A stretch of DNA of 64,000 nt from Xylaria sp. FL1777 (taxonomy: Eukaryota; Ascomycota; Sordariomycetes; Xylariales; Xylariaceae). Position numbers and translations under genes: made by a program. The stretch spans positions 372,001 through 436,000 of the forward strand of contig MU400517.1 of NCBI GenBank assembly GCA_022578965.1, given 5' to 3'. The number at the start of each line of letters is the position of its first letter. The stretch's first letter is position 1. Under the pieces are notes generated by a model. The model saw only the letters and a program-made list of their open reading frames with translations. It was not told where the DNA came from and ran no database searches. Shown here piece after piece: positions 37,927 through 48,861 of the stretch.

Positions 37927-40186
37927 ATGCTCATAATCGACCAAGCACCCTCCACCTCGGAGGACCCTTTTGTTGCACATGGGGTACCGGTTCAGGACCA
38001 GAAAGACCGGGATATTGAAGGGGTAAAATGGAAAGGAAAGGGGAAAGCTGCTGCACAGGACACCGGTGAACTCGTCTCACCTACAGAGACGTCTTCCGAA
38101 GCGTTCACGGTTGATTGGACAAAATATGAGCCTCCCGAAGGCTTGAATTACGTGGGGGACATAGATTCGGAGATAATTACACATATCATTCAAGAGTCTA
38201 TCGACAGAGTAAAAGCCCGGATACTTGAAGAAGAGAAGCAGAAAACTGCAGCTGAAACGGAGATACCGAGACAAGAAGAGGCGGTTAATGAAGAAGATGA
38301 GAAGATAAATCAGTCTGATGGTAACGAGAATCCACCGGAGCATAACCCGACTCAAATCGATGATCCAGAATGGCCCCTAAGTTCGAACCCGAAAGCGGAC
38401 AGCACGCCAAGCCCGTTTCCAACTGATCTACGGAAACGGCCTTGGGGCCGGATGTTGCTGAATTTCTTCCGAAAGTTAAGCGGTGGCCCCGAGCACGGGG
38501 AGTCAAGTGCTGCCGGCGCCGCCCATTCCAGGTTTCTAAACTCATCCCCAGGCGAATTAAAAACGCATTTAGCAAGGAAACGCTTCGTCTCAGGCCTCAT
38601 CAAAAAAGCCACGGGCGAAGATAGCTCTGCCCAAGAGGCCGATGAGCCTGCAGGGCCTGACGTGTGAGTCCCTCCCTGCCATACCTAATAAACTACTGAT
38701 GCAGAAAAGCTTATGATAACCTAGCGAGTGCGTCTCCTGCCTGGATGATTTCGAGCCTGGGAGAACCGTCCGTGCCCCGTGCCACAGCTACTGCATACCC
38801 TGCTTCCAGCGTCTTGTAGCCTCGGCCTGCCACAACGAGCAGCACTGGCCGCCGAAATGCTGCCTGAACACGATCTCCGAGACGACGATCCGCGCCAACG
38901 TGGACTCGGAGCAGTGGCTTGAATACCGCGAGCGGGCGATAGAGTGGAACCAGCCTGTGGCGGACCGCATATACTGCAGCCAGCCGGAGTGCAGCCTATT
39001 CATCCGGCCCGAGTACGTCATCCCCGCACAGCGCGCGGCGCGGTGCACCGACGGCCACTACACGTGCATCATCTGCCGCAACCCGCAGCACGAGGGCGAT
39101 AATTGTCCCCAGGACGAGGATATGGTGCGGACCAACGAGCTCGCCGAGGCGGCGGGCTGGAAGCGCTGCAACGCCTGCCAGGCCTTCGTCGAGCACACCG
39201 ACGGGTGCCAGCACATGACGTGCCGCTGCGGTGCCGAGTTCTGCTACGTCTGCGGCGCGCGCTGGAAGACGTGCGAGTGCACGATGAGGGACCTGGCCGT
39301 TTTTAAGCGGGAGGCCGAGGCGCGGCGGCAAGAGCGGCTGGATAGGGAGGCCCAGGAGGAGGCGGAGCTGCAGGAGGCGCTCCGGCTCGTGCGGGAGTTC
39401 GAGCGCGAGGAGGAGCAGAACGCGCAGGCGCAGCGCGAGAGGGAGAGGCGGCTCGCCGAGGAGCGCTGGCGGAGGCGGTACAAGGAGCTCGAGGCCGAGC
39501 GGCGGGAGGCCGCGGCGCGGTTCGAGGAGCTGCGCGAGGTCGTTGCCGAGCTGCACGAGTCGCAGCGCGTCGCCGTCCAGCTGCACCAGGACAAGCGCGA
39601 GCGCCAGCTCCACATCAAGGGCGATGCTGTGAGGCGGCGCATGCGGGAGCAGCATGAGTTAGAGCGCGAGACGCACCGTGCGAAGGTTGAGGAGAGGATC
39701 GCGAGGCGCGAGGACAAGTTCAAGACCGAGTACAGGGCGCGGGCAGTCGAGGAGCGGCAGATCGAGGAGCAGTACGCGGCAAAGCTGCGGCAGTTCTGGG
39801 ACGGCAGGGAGGGTGGAGAGAATGAGATAGACGCCGCCATGACGGATCTCAAGAGGCAGATGAACGGATGGTTCCAGGCGTGGAAGCAGTGGCGGGACGG
39901 CGACCTCGCTGCGTACCGTCATTCGTTGCGCGAGGAGCAGGCCATTCATAGAGAGCTCATGGATGAGAAGGAGCGGCGCCTGGAGAGCCGGACGCGGGAG
40001 GTCGGGCTCGGGGTTGCGAAGCGGAAGACAGCTGAGTTGAGGTGGTTACGCGAGGTCTTCGAGGAGCGCGGCCGCTTGCTCGATGAGCTGGAGACGAGCG
40101 AGATCAAGAAGCTTGGGGATGTCGCCGATGAGTACCCCGGGGACCTGGTGGTGGAAGAAGCTTGGCTTGCGTATTTGCAGGAGTAG
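37927..40186 (+). CDS. RBR (RING-IBR-RING) E3 ubiquitin ligase
   Basis: Two exons, 37927-38663 and 38725-40186 (donor GTGAGT, acceptor CCTAG), give 732 aa. The first exon encodes a disordered, acidic N-terminus. The junction completes RING1 (CVSCLDDF, APCHSYCIPCFQRL, CC). An IBR (CSQPECSLFIRPEY, CIICRNPQHEGDNC) and RING2 (CNACQAFVEHTDGCQHMTC, CGAEFCYVCG) follow. The Cys in GCQHMTC fits the catalytic RING2 Cys that takes ubiquitin as a thioester in the RBR relay. A long Arg/Glu-rich coiled coil (about residues 390-720) ends the protein. The second exon is very GC-rich compared with the first exon and flanks. The start is the first in-frame ATG after a stop; an upstream exon cannot be excluded. 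Confidence 0.88.
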
Positions 40187-40503
40187 GTGCCGCGTCCCTT
40201 ACACTTCGGCATGATTATATCGCATACAAACATCGCTGCTAGCTCGCGTGGTGCAAAGACGAACGGGGAGAGTTACTAGCCCTATTGCATTGCAATCGAA
40301 TCAGGGGGCAAATGTCGACATATTGGCTCGCATGATACGTGGCTAGCCGTGCACAAATATATCAATAAATTGTCACCAGGCTGTATCGATGCGCCCTCGT
40401 AGTCCTGTAGACCTAGGTACCGGGGAAGGGAGACATCTCTGTGATGCATTTAAGAGCGGCTGGATAGAACTCGTAATTTTCCGATGCGCATGCCGTGCTC
40501 ATC
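40187..40503. other. short convergent spacer
   Basis: A 317-bp spacer between the stop codons of the RBR gene and palC. Nothing recognised beyond their 3' UTRs. Confidence 0.5.
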
Positions 40504-42009
40504 CTAATAGTAGGATCTGGTGCTCTCGCTACGATAGCTCTCGGACGTACCTGGCAATGCTCCCACCGGTGTTTCAACAAGCGTTCTTTCGTCGTCGTCG
40601 GAACTGGGCTGTTCTCCCTCGTAATCGTCCACTCGATCAGGGACAGTGCGCATAGATTCGAGGGATTGCCTCGAAAGCTCTGGCATCTGGTATGGCTTGA
40701 TAGTATGAATGTCCCTACCCGAAGGTAGGCTCGTTAGGAGTGTTGAAGTTGGCGGTATCGCCTGCGTGAGCATCTGAACATCATCAGCTATCATGCATTA
40801 TACAGGGTATAGTAATAGGGGGAGACGACGTACTGTATCATTGACTTTGGTCCACTTGGTCTCCAGCATCTCAATTACTCTCGTCTCTTCTAGCTTCCCG
40901 GCGTCAGATCCCCAATTTGTTCCCCTTTCGATCTTTTTGTCCTCTCTCCTTTCCGACCAGTCCTTCTTCATGCGACTGAGGCTTAGCCCCTTTTTGGCCT
41001 CTCTTGGCTCGAATCCGAGTTCTTGGAGACCGCATCTCAACCAGCCAAGCGCATTGCCAGTCTGTCCAGATAACTCGGCATCGATGCCGAAGAATCGACA
41101 TGCCCTTGCACGGCTAGTCTTTCTGAAGTCTTCTAGGTACCGCAACAAGTCATCATTGAGTCTTGATGTCCCTTTCCCTCTCATCGACTGACAGAGAGAA
41201 GAGGCTTGCGCCGCATGGTCGGCAGCGGCTAAACATAGCCGCGCAAATAGGTGAGCGCGCACTTTAGGGATCTCAGGAGCCTTGTACATCCATTCGCGAT
41301 CGTTATCATTGCGATCTTGGGCAATAACTGCGGGGTATGGATCATCCTTCAAGACGGCAAGGAGCGTGGCCTCTGCGAGCGCTAGAGAGGCCATGGCTCG
41401 AGCTGTTGACTGTGCGATATCAGCACAGGGAGGGGAGGCTGAGAGAGTTTCGGCGCGGCGAGCTAGGTAATCATACACCGAGGCAGCGTCCAGCAGATGC
41501 TTTGTGGCAGTTGTTATGGCAGTGGTACGCTCCTGGGTGCTCACTGGAGCTCCTGAGGTGACGTAGAGCGGGTGAAGGGAAGCACGAGCTAGCAACGTGT
41601 ACGCGTATCCTAGAGTTGAGAGCGTGAAGAAGATGTCATATTCCAGCGATTGGATCTTGATCCGTGGGGTTTCTCTCGCGGCCATAGCCTTGTCGGATAT
41701 GGTTGGACGCCATTCCATCACCGGCGTCGATGTTAAGACAACATTGATCTCTTCGCCTTGCTGGGATGCACGGCTCAGGCCAGCATCGATGGCGAAGACA
41801 TAAGGCAGATAGGCGGTCAAGTTGGAGATTATTGACGGCAGGTTTGCACCCTGCGACGACGGCGGCAGTCTCTTATACTTCTTGAGTGCATCTCTCACTA
41901 CGCCGCGGTGTGTGCTCGCGTTGAGGGGTAGAGAGGGGTGTGATTCACTTGTGAAGCTCGATGAGAAGGAGAATGACGACGTAGTGGGTAGCGTGAATTG
42001 GAAAGGCAT
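40504..42009 (-). CDS. palC: PalC, BRO1-domain pH-response regulator
   Basis: Two exons, 42009-40834 and 40773-40504 (donor GTACGT, acceptor TTCAG), give 481 aa. The N-terminus is [13 protein letters not shown], followed by BRO1-like alpha-helical repeats ([76 protein letters not shown]). The C-terminal exon carries the segment [20 protein letters not shown], typical of PalC. PalC links the ambient-pH sensor complex at the plasma membrane to ESCRT-III in the fungal Pal pathway, leading to PacC processing. A (TA)9 tract sits directly upstream of the start codon. Confidence 0.92.
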
Positions 42010-42506
42010 CTTATATATATATATATATAGCCTTTGTTATCTGGCTTCTCGAATTAAGAAACACGAAAAAATAACGTTGGAATATACATCGATGTCGTGA
42101 ACGTAGAACTTGAAGTAAAGAAAAATGAACACATCCATGCAACTAGGTAATCTACGAAGTGCACACGGCCTCCAATTTGATGCTGATGCCAAGTCTAGCG
42201 TACTTAGGTAGGAGGTTCCCTGTACAATACCATTGGCGGGTGAAAATGTACCTGCGCACAAGCCCAACTCTACAGTGATTGACAGCAGCTAGAGCCGCTA
42301 TAATACCTTAATACCTACTTAAGTACCTACTTAGTACAGCATCCTGCCTCTCAAACAATCTGGTTAATTGATTTATTATTTGCTAATTTTCTCATTTTTT
42401 CTACAACGGCCACAATTCAAACATCGCGGCCACGTATACCTATATGTAGACCTCTCTGTCCTAATCCAATGCCCTTTTCGGCCCAGACTCTCCCTCCAAA
42501 CTCACG
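42010..42506. promoter_or_regulatory. divergent promoter of palC and alg6
   Basis: A 497-bp gap separates the divergent starts of palC and alg6. It contains the (TA)9 tract at 42012-42029, two base pairs before the palC start codon, and several TACCTA words at 42305-42340. Confidence 0.55.
42012..42029. repeat. (TA)9 microsatellite abutting the palC start codon
   Basis: Alternating TA ends 2-3 nt upstream of the palC ATG, within its expected 5' UTR or core promoter. Confidence 0.9.
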
Positions 42507-44390
42507 ATGACCTTGGTCTCTACCTCGGCCATGTCGTCGCCGCATAAGCCCCGGCGCAAGACGAAAAAGACAGCTCACTTCGACGTCGACGTCAAGCCTG
42601 AAGCTCTCGTCCGATCTCCCGCCTTTCCTCTGGAAGCCATCCTGTGGCCCGCGCGGTCGTCCCTCTCGCAATGGGAAGTCCTACCGCTGGTTCTCATGGC
42701 CGTTGGCCTCTTCCGCTGGGCTGCCGGCTTATGGGGATATTCGGGTTCGTACAATGTCTCTATTTCGAACAATGCCCCTGTCTCTCTGTCTCTCTGTCTC
42801 TCGCCGTTGTCGCGCGCTGACGCTGACGCTCGCCTTCTAGGTCTCCATAAACCTCCCATGTTTGGCGACTACGAGGCCCAAAGACACTGGATGGAAATAA
42901 CTACGCAGCTACCCATCTCGCAATGGTACTTCCACGACCTGCAATGGTGGGGGCTCGATTATCCTCCTCTCACGGCGTACCACAGCTGGCTGCTCGGTCA
43001 CGTCGGCTCCTTCATCGATCCCTCGTGGTTCGCTCTCTACACGTCGCGAGGCTCGGACGATCCCACGCTGAAAATCTTCATGAGAGCCTCGGTTTTCGTC
43101 TCTGAATATCTGATTTACATCCCGGCCGTCGTTGTCTTTACTCGAAGGTACAGCCAGCTTTTCGGCGTGACGCAATGGCCTGCCTCGCTTGCGCTTGTCG
43201 CTATTCTCATGCAGCCGGGCACCATCCTCATCGATCATGTCCACTTTCAGTACAATACTGTGATGCTCGGCTTTGTAGTTGCTAGTATGTCCAGCATGCT
43301 GGCTAACCGGTACATGTGGGCGTCCATCTTTTTTGTTGCCGCACTTGGTTTCAAGCAGATGGCCTTGTATTACGCTCCCGCTGTCTTTGCCTTCTTATTG
43401 GGTAACAGTTTTTTCCCTGAAGCCCATTTCCCGCGGTTTTTTGGCATTGCTGCCGTGACCATAGCGTCTTTCGCGATTTTGGTTCTTCCATTTGTTCTAG
43501 GTGCCCTCCATGATGCGAGCAGGGGTATTGCCGCCCAACCCGACCTTGAAGGCTATCACGCGCCGCTTCCTATTTTCACCTTTCTTTCCCCCTACCTTGA
43601 CACGTCTGCTACCTACTATCCCGTCGTCGAGCAGATTGTTCAGATGATACACCGAGTCTTCCCCTTTGCCCGAGGCTTATTCGAGGACAAGGTTGCCAAT
43701 TTCTGGTGTGCGGCGAATCTAGTTATCAAACTACGTGCCTATCCTGCTGAACTTCTTCAAAGAGCTTCTCTACTGATGACGCTCATTTCAATTTCACCAC
43801 CCTGCATCATGCTTCTCTCCAGACCCCATAAAGAACTTTTACCTTATGCTTTTGCCGCAACAGCATGGGGCTTCTTCCTCTTCAGCTACCAGGTCCATGA
43901 GAAAAGCGTTCTGCTCCCGCTTCTCCCCATGACTCTCCTTCTTGCTGGCAAGCAAGGCTTGGGTAAAGAAGTCAGATCATGGGTGGGATTCGCAAATATT
44001 CTCGGAGCGTGGACGATGTTTCCACTGCTTCAGCGGGTCGATCTGCGGGTCCCCTATGCCGTACTTACGCTCCTTTGGGCATACTTGCTAGGCCTACCGC
44101 CCACTTCCTTGAGTGCGTATTTCCAAAAAGGCCAGAATACTGCAGTTCAATGGGCGACACTTCTAATCCATGGTCTCTTCTATTTCGCCATGGCTGCTTG
44201 GCACGTTGCGGAACGGACTATAACACCCCCTTTCGATAAACCAGATCTCTGGGTTGTTGCCAACGTTGGCGTAGGTTTCGCTGGGTTTGCCCTCTGCTAC
44301 GTGTGGTGCCTATGGAAACTGGCTCAGGAATGCGGCCTCATACCTGTTTCGCTCTTAGGGGCCAGCAAGCACAAGATTAAGACCAAATAA
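42507..44390 (+). CDS. alg6: ALG6 dolichyl-P-Glc:Man9GlcNAc2-PP-dolichol glucosyltransferase
   Basis: Two exons, 42507-42744 and 42841-44390, give 595 aa. The intron (donor GTTCGT, acceptor TTCTAG) is 96 nt, a multiple of three and free of stops, so an unspliced reading stays open; splicing restores WGYSGLHKPPMFGDYEAQRH. Motifs of the ALG6/ALG8 family are FGDYEAQRHWMEIT, DLQWWGLDYPPLTAYHSW, LIDHVHFQYNTVMLG, FKQMALYYAPAVFAFL and SYQVHEKSVLLPLLP. The remainder is about a dozen hydrophobic segments. The enzyme adds the first glucose to the lipid-linked oligosaccharide in the ER lumen during N-glycan assembly. A second ATG at 42531 is an alternative start. Confidence 0.95.
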   Translation: MTLVSTSAMSSPHKPRRKTKKTAHFDVDVKPEALVRSPAFPLEAILWPARSSLSQWEVLPLVLMAVGLFRWAAGLWGYSGSYNVSISNNAPVSLSLCLSPLSRADADARLLGLHKPPMFGDYEAQRHWMEITTQLPISQWYFHDLQWWGLDYPPLTAYHSWLLGHVGSFIDPSWFALYTSRGSDDPTLKIFMRASVFVSEYLIYIPAVVVFTRRYSQLFGVTQWPASLALVAILMQPGTILIDHVHFQYNTVMLGFVVASMSSMLANRYMWASIFFVAALGFKQMALYYAPAVFAFLLGNSFFPEAHFPRFFGIAAVTIASFAILVLPFVLGALHDASRGIAAQPDLEGYHAPLPIFTFLSPYLDTSATYYPVVEQIVQMIHRVFPFARGLFEDKVANFWCAANLVIKLRAYPAELLQRASLLMTLISISPPCIMLLSRPHKELLPYAFAATAWGFFLFSYQVHEKSVLLPLLPMTLLLAGKQGLGKEVRSWVGFANILGAWTMFPLLQRVDLRVPYAVLTLLWAYLLGLPPTSLSAYFQKGQNTAVQWATLLIHGLFYFAMAAWHVAERTITPPFDKPDLWVVANVGVGFAGFALCYVWCLWKLAQECGLIPVSLLGASKHKIKTK

Positions 44391-45464
44391 TCACTCTCTA
44401 GTGATTTCATCAAAACTACGAGATCTAACTCCGTTTGTACTATAGTTGATACCCCAAGGAAGATTTGAAATATCGCATATTGCGACGAGTTATCATGTCA
44501 AAACCTAATAGTTGACATTCTCTACGTGAATCGGCCTATTCCTACTTTGTCCATTGCACAGCTTTGAAGTCCCTTGTAAGGGTTAACCCGATCTCAAAGC
44601 TCTTGGGCGTACCCTACCACTTGTATGGCAACTCTTGATCAATAAAGTATTCTTAATCAATGTTTATGATGGAGCTTGAATGCTGATGACGTATCTCGTG
44701 AAATAGACGAGTTTGGATAATACCGACAAGCTTTACAGGGCCAAGCTGTCCGCCCAGTATGAGTTATTTATTAGGATCTCACGTCACAAAAGCTTGCGAT
44801 ATTATGCTTCGACTTGCCATTACCTTCAATGAACTGGTTGCAGCGGTGAAGAGATGGATGGCACATAAATGCAAGTAATTAGCTGATAAATCACCCAGGA
44901 GCGTGGCGAAGGGATAAGAATCTCATTTATACTTGTTCCCTGCAGTTTTCTATCTCTTTTTTTTTCAGCTTCGAACCGAAGTAGCGGGTTTGATGAGCCA
45001 TGCCGATGCCACGCGACATTGCTGGGCATGTTACGATCGTAAGTAGATGAACCCGTACGTTTTTGGCTGCTCGGGGACTATCCTGTTACCGACAACCGGA
45101 ACCTAATTAACCATCCTGGCCATCTAATAGAATAAAGCAAACATCATCAAGACCGGTCATTGTGGCACCGTTCGATCTGAAATTAGCCTACCGCCTTGCG
45201 ATCGTGTGTAACAGATGATGGCCAGATTATGGACGGATAATACCATGCTACATCCGAGAAGAGACGTCTCTCAAGTTGCCATCAGGGAAAGTAGATCATG
45301 GATTTCTCGCGGTAATATCGATCATATCACCTCTTCAACTAGGAAAGAAACCTCTATATTGTTCGTTCATGGTATACAAAGCGTACCAACTTCGAGTCCC
45401 ACTACAGAGCGTGATAATCGGCTATATCTCGCTTGAGAATTGCCAACTTCTGCGTTGAGCCAGC
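44391..45464. other. intergenic, 1.1 kb
   Basis: No gene supported. It holds the 3' flank of alg6 and the promoter of the cupredoxin-like gene. Confidence 0.5.
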
Positions 45465-46972
45465 ATGTTGTTTTCACGTCTGTGTTTTACAGCCACGTGG
45501 TTGTCTGGGATTGTCGCGTCGTCACCCACTGCTGGAACTTCGGAAGACCCCCCAGGACTATCAAAAAATAACTCTAAGATTGTCGTCGCGGTCGGCAAGG
45601 TACTCCTACTATTGATCTGATACTCTGAAGTTCTCTCCGCACTAACAATTTGTTAGGGATCGTTTACGTTTGTTCCGGACACGATCACGGCAGACCCTGG
45701 AGACGAGATAGGTACGACACATTATCCATCAGCGAAGACGGATCTCTAACAGGCTCGTTAGCATTCGAGTTCTGGTCAGATGGCCACTCAGTTGCTCGCT
45801 CGGCGTTTGGATTCCCTGTGAGTAGGACCGAAACTCGTTCATCGTTTTCCTTCCTTTTCCTTTTCTCTTCCTTTAATAGAAGTTGCTAATTATTTACCTT
45901 GAAGTGCATGCCCTACGAGTATATAGTTCCAGAGCACGCAGGATTTTGGAGCGGCGATATACTCAATGTAACCACGAACTCGCGCCCTACGTTCACCATC
46001 ACGGTCAATGACACAGAACCAGTTTTCTTCTATTGGTTTGTGGGCCTCTGTAGTGTGTATGGATACGATGTTAACAGCATGCCTAGTTCACCAGCCAACT
46101 CCTGCAAAGGAAACAGAATGATCGGGGTGATTAACCCTGTATGACAACCCACTCAAAGATTAAGTAGTATCATATTCTCACGCCTTCGCAGAACAGTACA
46201 TGGACATTGGACAAGCAAAATTCTTTTAGTGAGCGCCTTTTACGACTATTCTCCTCCACAGCCGATTCTTTAATTCAGGCTCCTAGTGCTTTAGAACCCT
46301 TAGGCTGTCTTATCATAGAACCATTACTGATCACCATATTCAAGTCAACCCCAGTATCCTCGAACTACAACCTGGCGACCCGTTACCCTCGGAATCAAAT
46401 GGGACGGAGTCATTACCGCCCGACAGTAAAAGTCCTTACGAGATTCCCGTTCTATCTATTGGGGAAATCGCAGGGATAGTTATCAGCTCAATAGCCGTCA
46501 TACTACTAGTAGGAACCCTTGCATACACCTGCAGGCATCAGGGCCGACTCGAGAAGAACTGGCAGCGAAATACTCAAAGCAACCCCAAAAATCTTTCAAT
46601 AACAATCGAACCTAGCCCTCAGGAAGGCTATGATAATACCCTCTTGAGTCCACCACTGCAGAACCACGTAAATTCCATGCCCGCTCAACCGACAAATTCT
46701 AGCCATTGGAGCTTCAACTCGTCCATGACGAGCCCCTGCCAGAGTTCGTTTCAACTCTGTCGTCCAGGCTTTGAAAGCACAATGCCGTCTGAGACTTCTC
46801 TGGGGCATCATCTGTACGTTTACCGCACTTTCGTTTCTGGAAATTCAAGTGGTTTGCTGATTATCCTCTTCTCTATCTTAGGGAGCAGCCCAGGATTGAG
46901 GCGCCTGGTTCGCCGGTATTACCTGTGGAACTTCCTGCCGGTAATGAGTTGCACACACCGAAAAGTTCTTGA
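45465..46972 (+). CDS. secreted/membrane cupredoxin-like protein
   Basis: Seven exons: 45465-45599, 45657-45711, 45753-45817, 45905-46138, 46192-46228, 46345-46813 and 46882-46972, giving 361 aa, every junction in phase. A signal peptide (MLFSRLCFTATWLSGIVASS) precedes a cupredoxin fold: GSFTFVPDTITADPGDEI, FEFWSDGHSVARSAFGFP, FTITVNDTEPVFFYW and MIGVINP. A Ser/Pro linker, one transmembrane helix (GIVISSIAVILLVGTLAYTC) and a Ser/Pro-rich cytosolic tail follow. Members of this fungal 'extracellular serine-rich' group usually have FYC and HC ligands; here FYW and NSCK stand in their place, so copper binding is doubtful. Two acceptors are AAG and one intron is only 41 bp, so small exon errors are possible. 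Confidence 0.75.
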
Positions 46973-47644
46973 ACGTTACACTAGAGCGAAGGTCCGATAT
47001 ATGTATGACTTGTGTTCACGGAGCCAGACAATCTCGTCCGCTAACAATCTACAAGACGGGCGGAATAGCTATCCGATAATAATTAAGACGGGCACATCGA
47101 CAATAAGCGCGCGTGCATTCACCGGGATCTCCAAAGTCATTCACCCACGAATTTTTTTTCTCTTCTTCGCAATTGTGCCTTTCTCTCTTAGGAATATATG
47201 ATAGTCCACATGGAACTACAACTTGTATAAACATCCCTCGTCTACATTCCTTTCAGCAATAGAAGTTAAGGTGGCAGTGAGCCAGGCAGTGAAGCATACA
47301 TACGGCCGATAATAATACATAACTATATATAAGACTGAGCATCTCCTTTCCGTCATTACAGTATCATTAAATTCCCACCTAAAACCTTCACCGCGGAGGC
47401 ATTTAACATTCAGTACTTACTAAAGCAGTAAAGTCCCTGCGAGAATGACCTCAGTCCCCTATCAATCAAGGATCTCATGTAATTATGCATGTAAACTCAG
47501 TAGAATGGTCTCTACTAACTCGTCGTGGTGATGCAGTGGTCATAGATGGAGTTGTGAGAGATGAGAGCGGCAGAAGCTCGGAGATATGCACAGAGACTTT
47601 GATATGAAAAATAATAAAAACCGGATCTCATTAATAATTGAGCG
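46973..47644. other. intergenic before the tRNA cluster
   Basis: No gene or repeat recognised. AT-rich towards the right. Confidence 0.5.
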
Positions 47645-47772
47645 TCCTCGGTGGCGCAATTGGCTAGCGCGTCGTAAGTTGTCTTAGATAAAAAATCAAA
47701 TCCAATAGAATTCTAATGATAATATAGTGACTGTTAATCAGGAGGTTGAAAGTTCGAGCCTTTCCCGGGGAG
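47645..47772 (+). tRNA. tRNA-Asn(GUU), copy 1, split by an mRNA-type intron in the anticodon stem
   Basis: Exons 47645-47673 (29 nt) and 47728-47772 (45 nt) join into a 74-nt cloverleaf. The acceptor stem is TCCTCGG with CCGGGGA, the D stem GCGC/GCGC with loop AATTGGCTA, the anticodon arm TCTGA-CTGTTAA-TCAGG, the variable loop AGGTT, and the T arm GAAAG-TTCGAGC-CTTTC; the discriminator is G, as eukaryotic AsnRS expects. Anticodon GTT is at 47733-47735. The A box (TGGCGCAATTGG) and B box (AGTTCGAGCCT) are intact. The 54-bp intron separates nt 28 from nt 29, not nt 37/38. The identity of all exon bases with the two neighbouring copies argues for function. Confidence 0.92.
47674..47727 (+). other. 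spliceosomal-type intron inside tRNA-Asn copy 1
   Basis: 54 bp. Donor GTAAGT, branch-like CTAAT at 47713-47717, acceptor ATATAG with 10 nt from branch motif to intron end. Apart from these signals it shares no sequence with the other two introns. Confidence 0.85.
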
Positions 47773-48720
47773 CTTCATATTTTTTCTCCTCATCTCCCCC
47801 TTTTATTTTGCCTCGTTTTGTGGCGGGATATCACATCATTCCTGATGGTTATGCCTTGGTGGAGGAGGCATCATGATCTTCCTAATAGGTGCAGGCGTAT
47901 AGGCCGGTTAGGATCGGTATGTAAAACCGCTTGTTGTCATTAACACCGCTCCTCTACACTATTAGAGACGTTGGATCGCAAGGCTTATTACCGCTTTGCT
48001 AGATCGAAGTCAATCAGAGTCCTAGAAATAGGATCAGATGCTGGATCCAATATTAGGACTCTATTAGATTTGCAATCCGTAGAACCACAATTAGAGTGCT
48101 GGAATCATGGGGTTCTACCGTATATGGCATTGAACACACAAGATTGCAGATACGACATCCATCGACTGTGATCAGGACAGATCTCGCAGTCTTGTAATAA
48201 AACCTATCTAAGAGCACACACACTAGCACCCTCTCATAGATGTATCATCAATTCTGAAATTGCTGATGCGCTGGTTTCAGTCTTTCTGAAGCTAGGGGTT
48301 GTGGTGCACTTGCTGTCGTTGTTTATACTACCTCATAAACTTTGACAGTCATTCTTATAGATGAATTGGTGATCGTAAAGAGGGACTCTGCCTTTTCACA
48401 GTCAGGAGTAGGAATCGTTGTCTACTCAGATCTGTACAATATATAGTAGGGCATCTGTTCTGCCTGTAATATGAGCGGTGGCAATAGGGGAAGCTTGACC
48501 CTGATCTTACAATACAGTCACGCTTGCGCTTTATGGCTTTAGCTTTCAGTTCTCTCAGAATCGGAGACTTTAGTAGTGCCGTAAGGTGAGTAGGAGGGAT
48601 CACAACGGCGTGGTAGAAGAGGCCACGCATCATGTGTGAGGGACTGGAGGGGTAGCGGGGTAGCGGGGTAGACGTTGTATATGGTAGTATCTAAGCCGAT
48701 GGTTAACAACCAACCGGTTG
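47773..48720. other. spacer between tRNA copies 1 and 2
   Basis: No gene supported. Flanks of the two tRNA genes are not similar to each other, so the copies are not part of a recent larger duplication. Confidence 0.55.
47780..47785 (+). terminator. Pol III T-run after tRNA-Asn copy 1
   Basis: Six T residues begin 8 nt after the discriminator base. Confidence 0.8.
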
Positions 48721-48851
48721 TCCTCGGTGGCGCAATTGGCTAGCGCGTCGTAAGTGGTACCTTGCATAGATGAGACGCACGACGTTGTAGTCTGACAATA
48801 TAATAGTGACTGTTAATCAGGAGGTTGAAAGTTCGAGCCTTTCCCGGGGAG
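48721..48851 (+). tRNA. tRNA-Asn(GUU), copy 2, split by an mRNA-type intron in the anticodon stem
   Basis: Exons 48721-48749 and 48807-48851 are identical base for base to copy 1 and fold into the same cloverleaf. Anticodon GTT is at 48812-48814. The 57-bp intron lies at the same place, between nt 28 and 29. Both internal promoter boxes are kept. Confidence 0.92.
48750..48806 (+). other. spliceosomal-type intron inside tRNA-Asn copy 2
   Basis: 57 bp. Donor GTAAGT, branch consensus CTGAC at 48792-48796, acceptor AATAG with 10 nt from branch motif to intron end. Confidence 0.85.
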
Positions 48852-48855
48852 TTTA

Positions 48856-48861
48856 TTTTTT
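48856..48861 (+). terminator. Pol III T-run after tRNA-Asn copy 2
   Basis: Six T residues starting 5 nt after the discriminator base. A second T-run follows at about 48870. Confidence 0.8.

Noticed and set aside
38996..39949. Long minus-strand open frames (219, 202 and 96 codons)
   Set aside because: They lie antisense to the GC-rich RBR exon and are a by-product of its codon usage; low-complexity Leu/Arg or Ser composition.
47674..47727. The inserts in the tRNA-Asn genes as canonical 37/38 tRNA introns
   Set aside because: The anticodon lies 3' of the insert; a 37/38 parse gives different anticodons in each copy and no stem partner.
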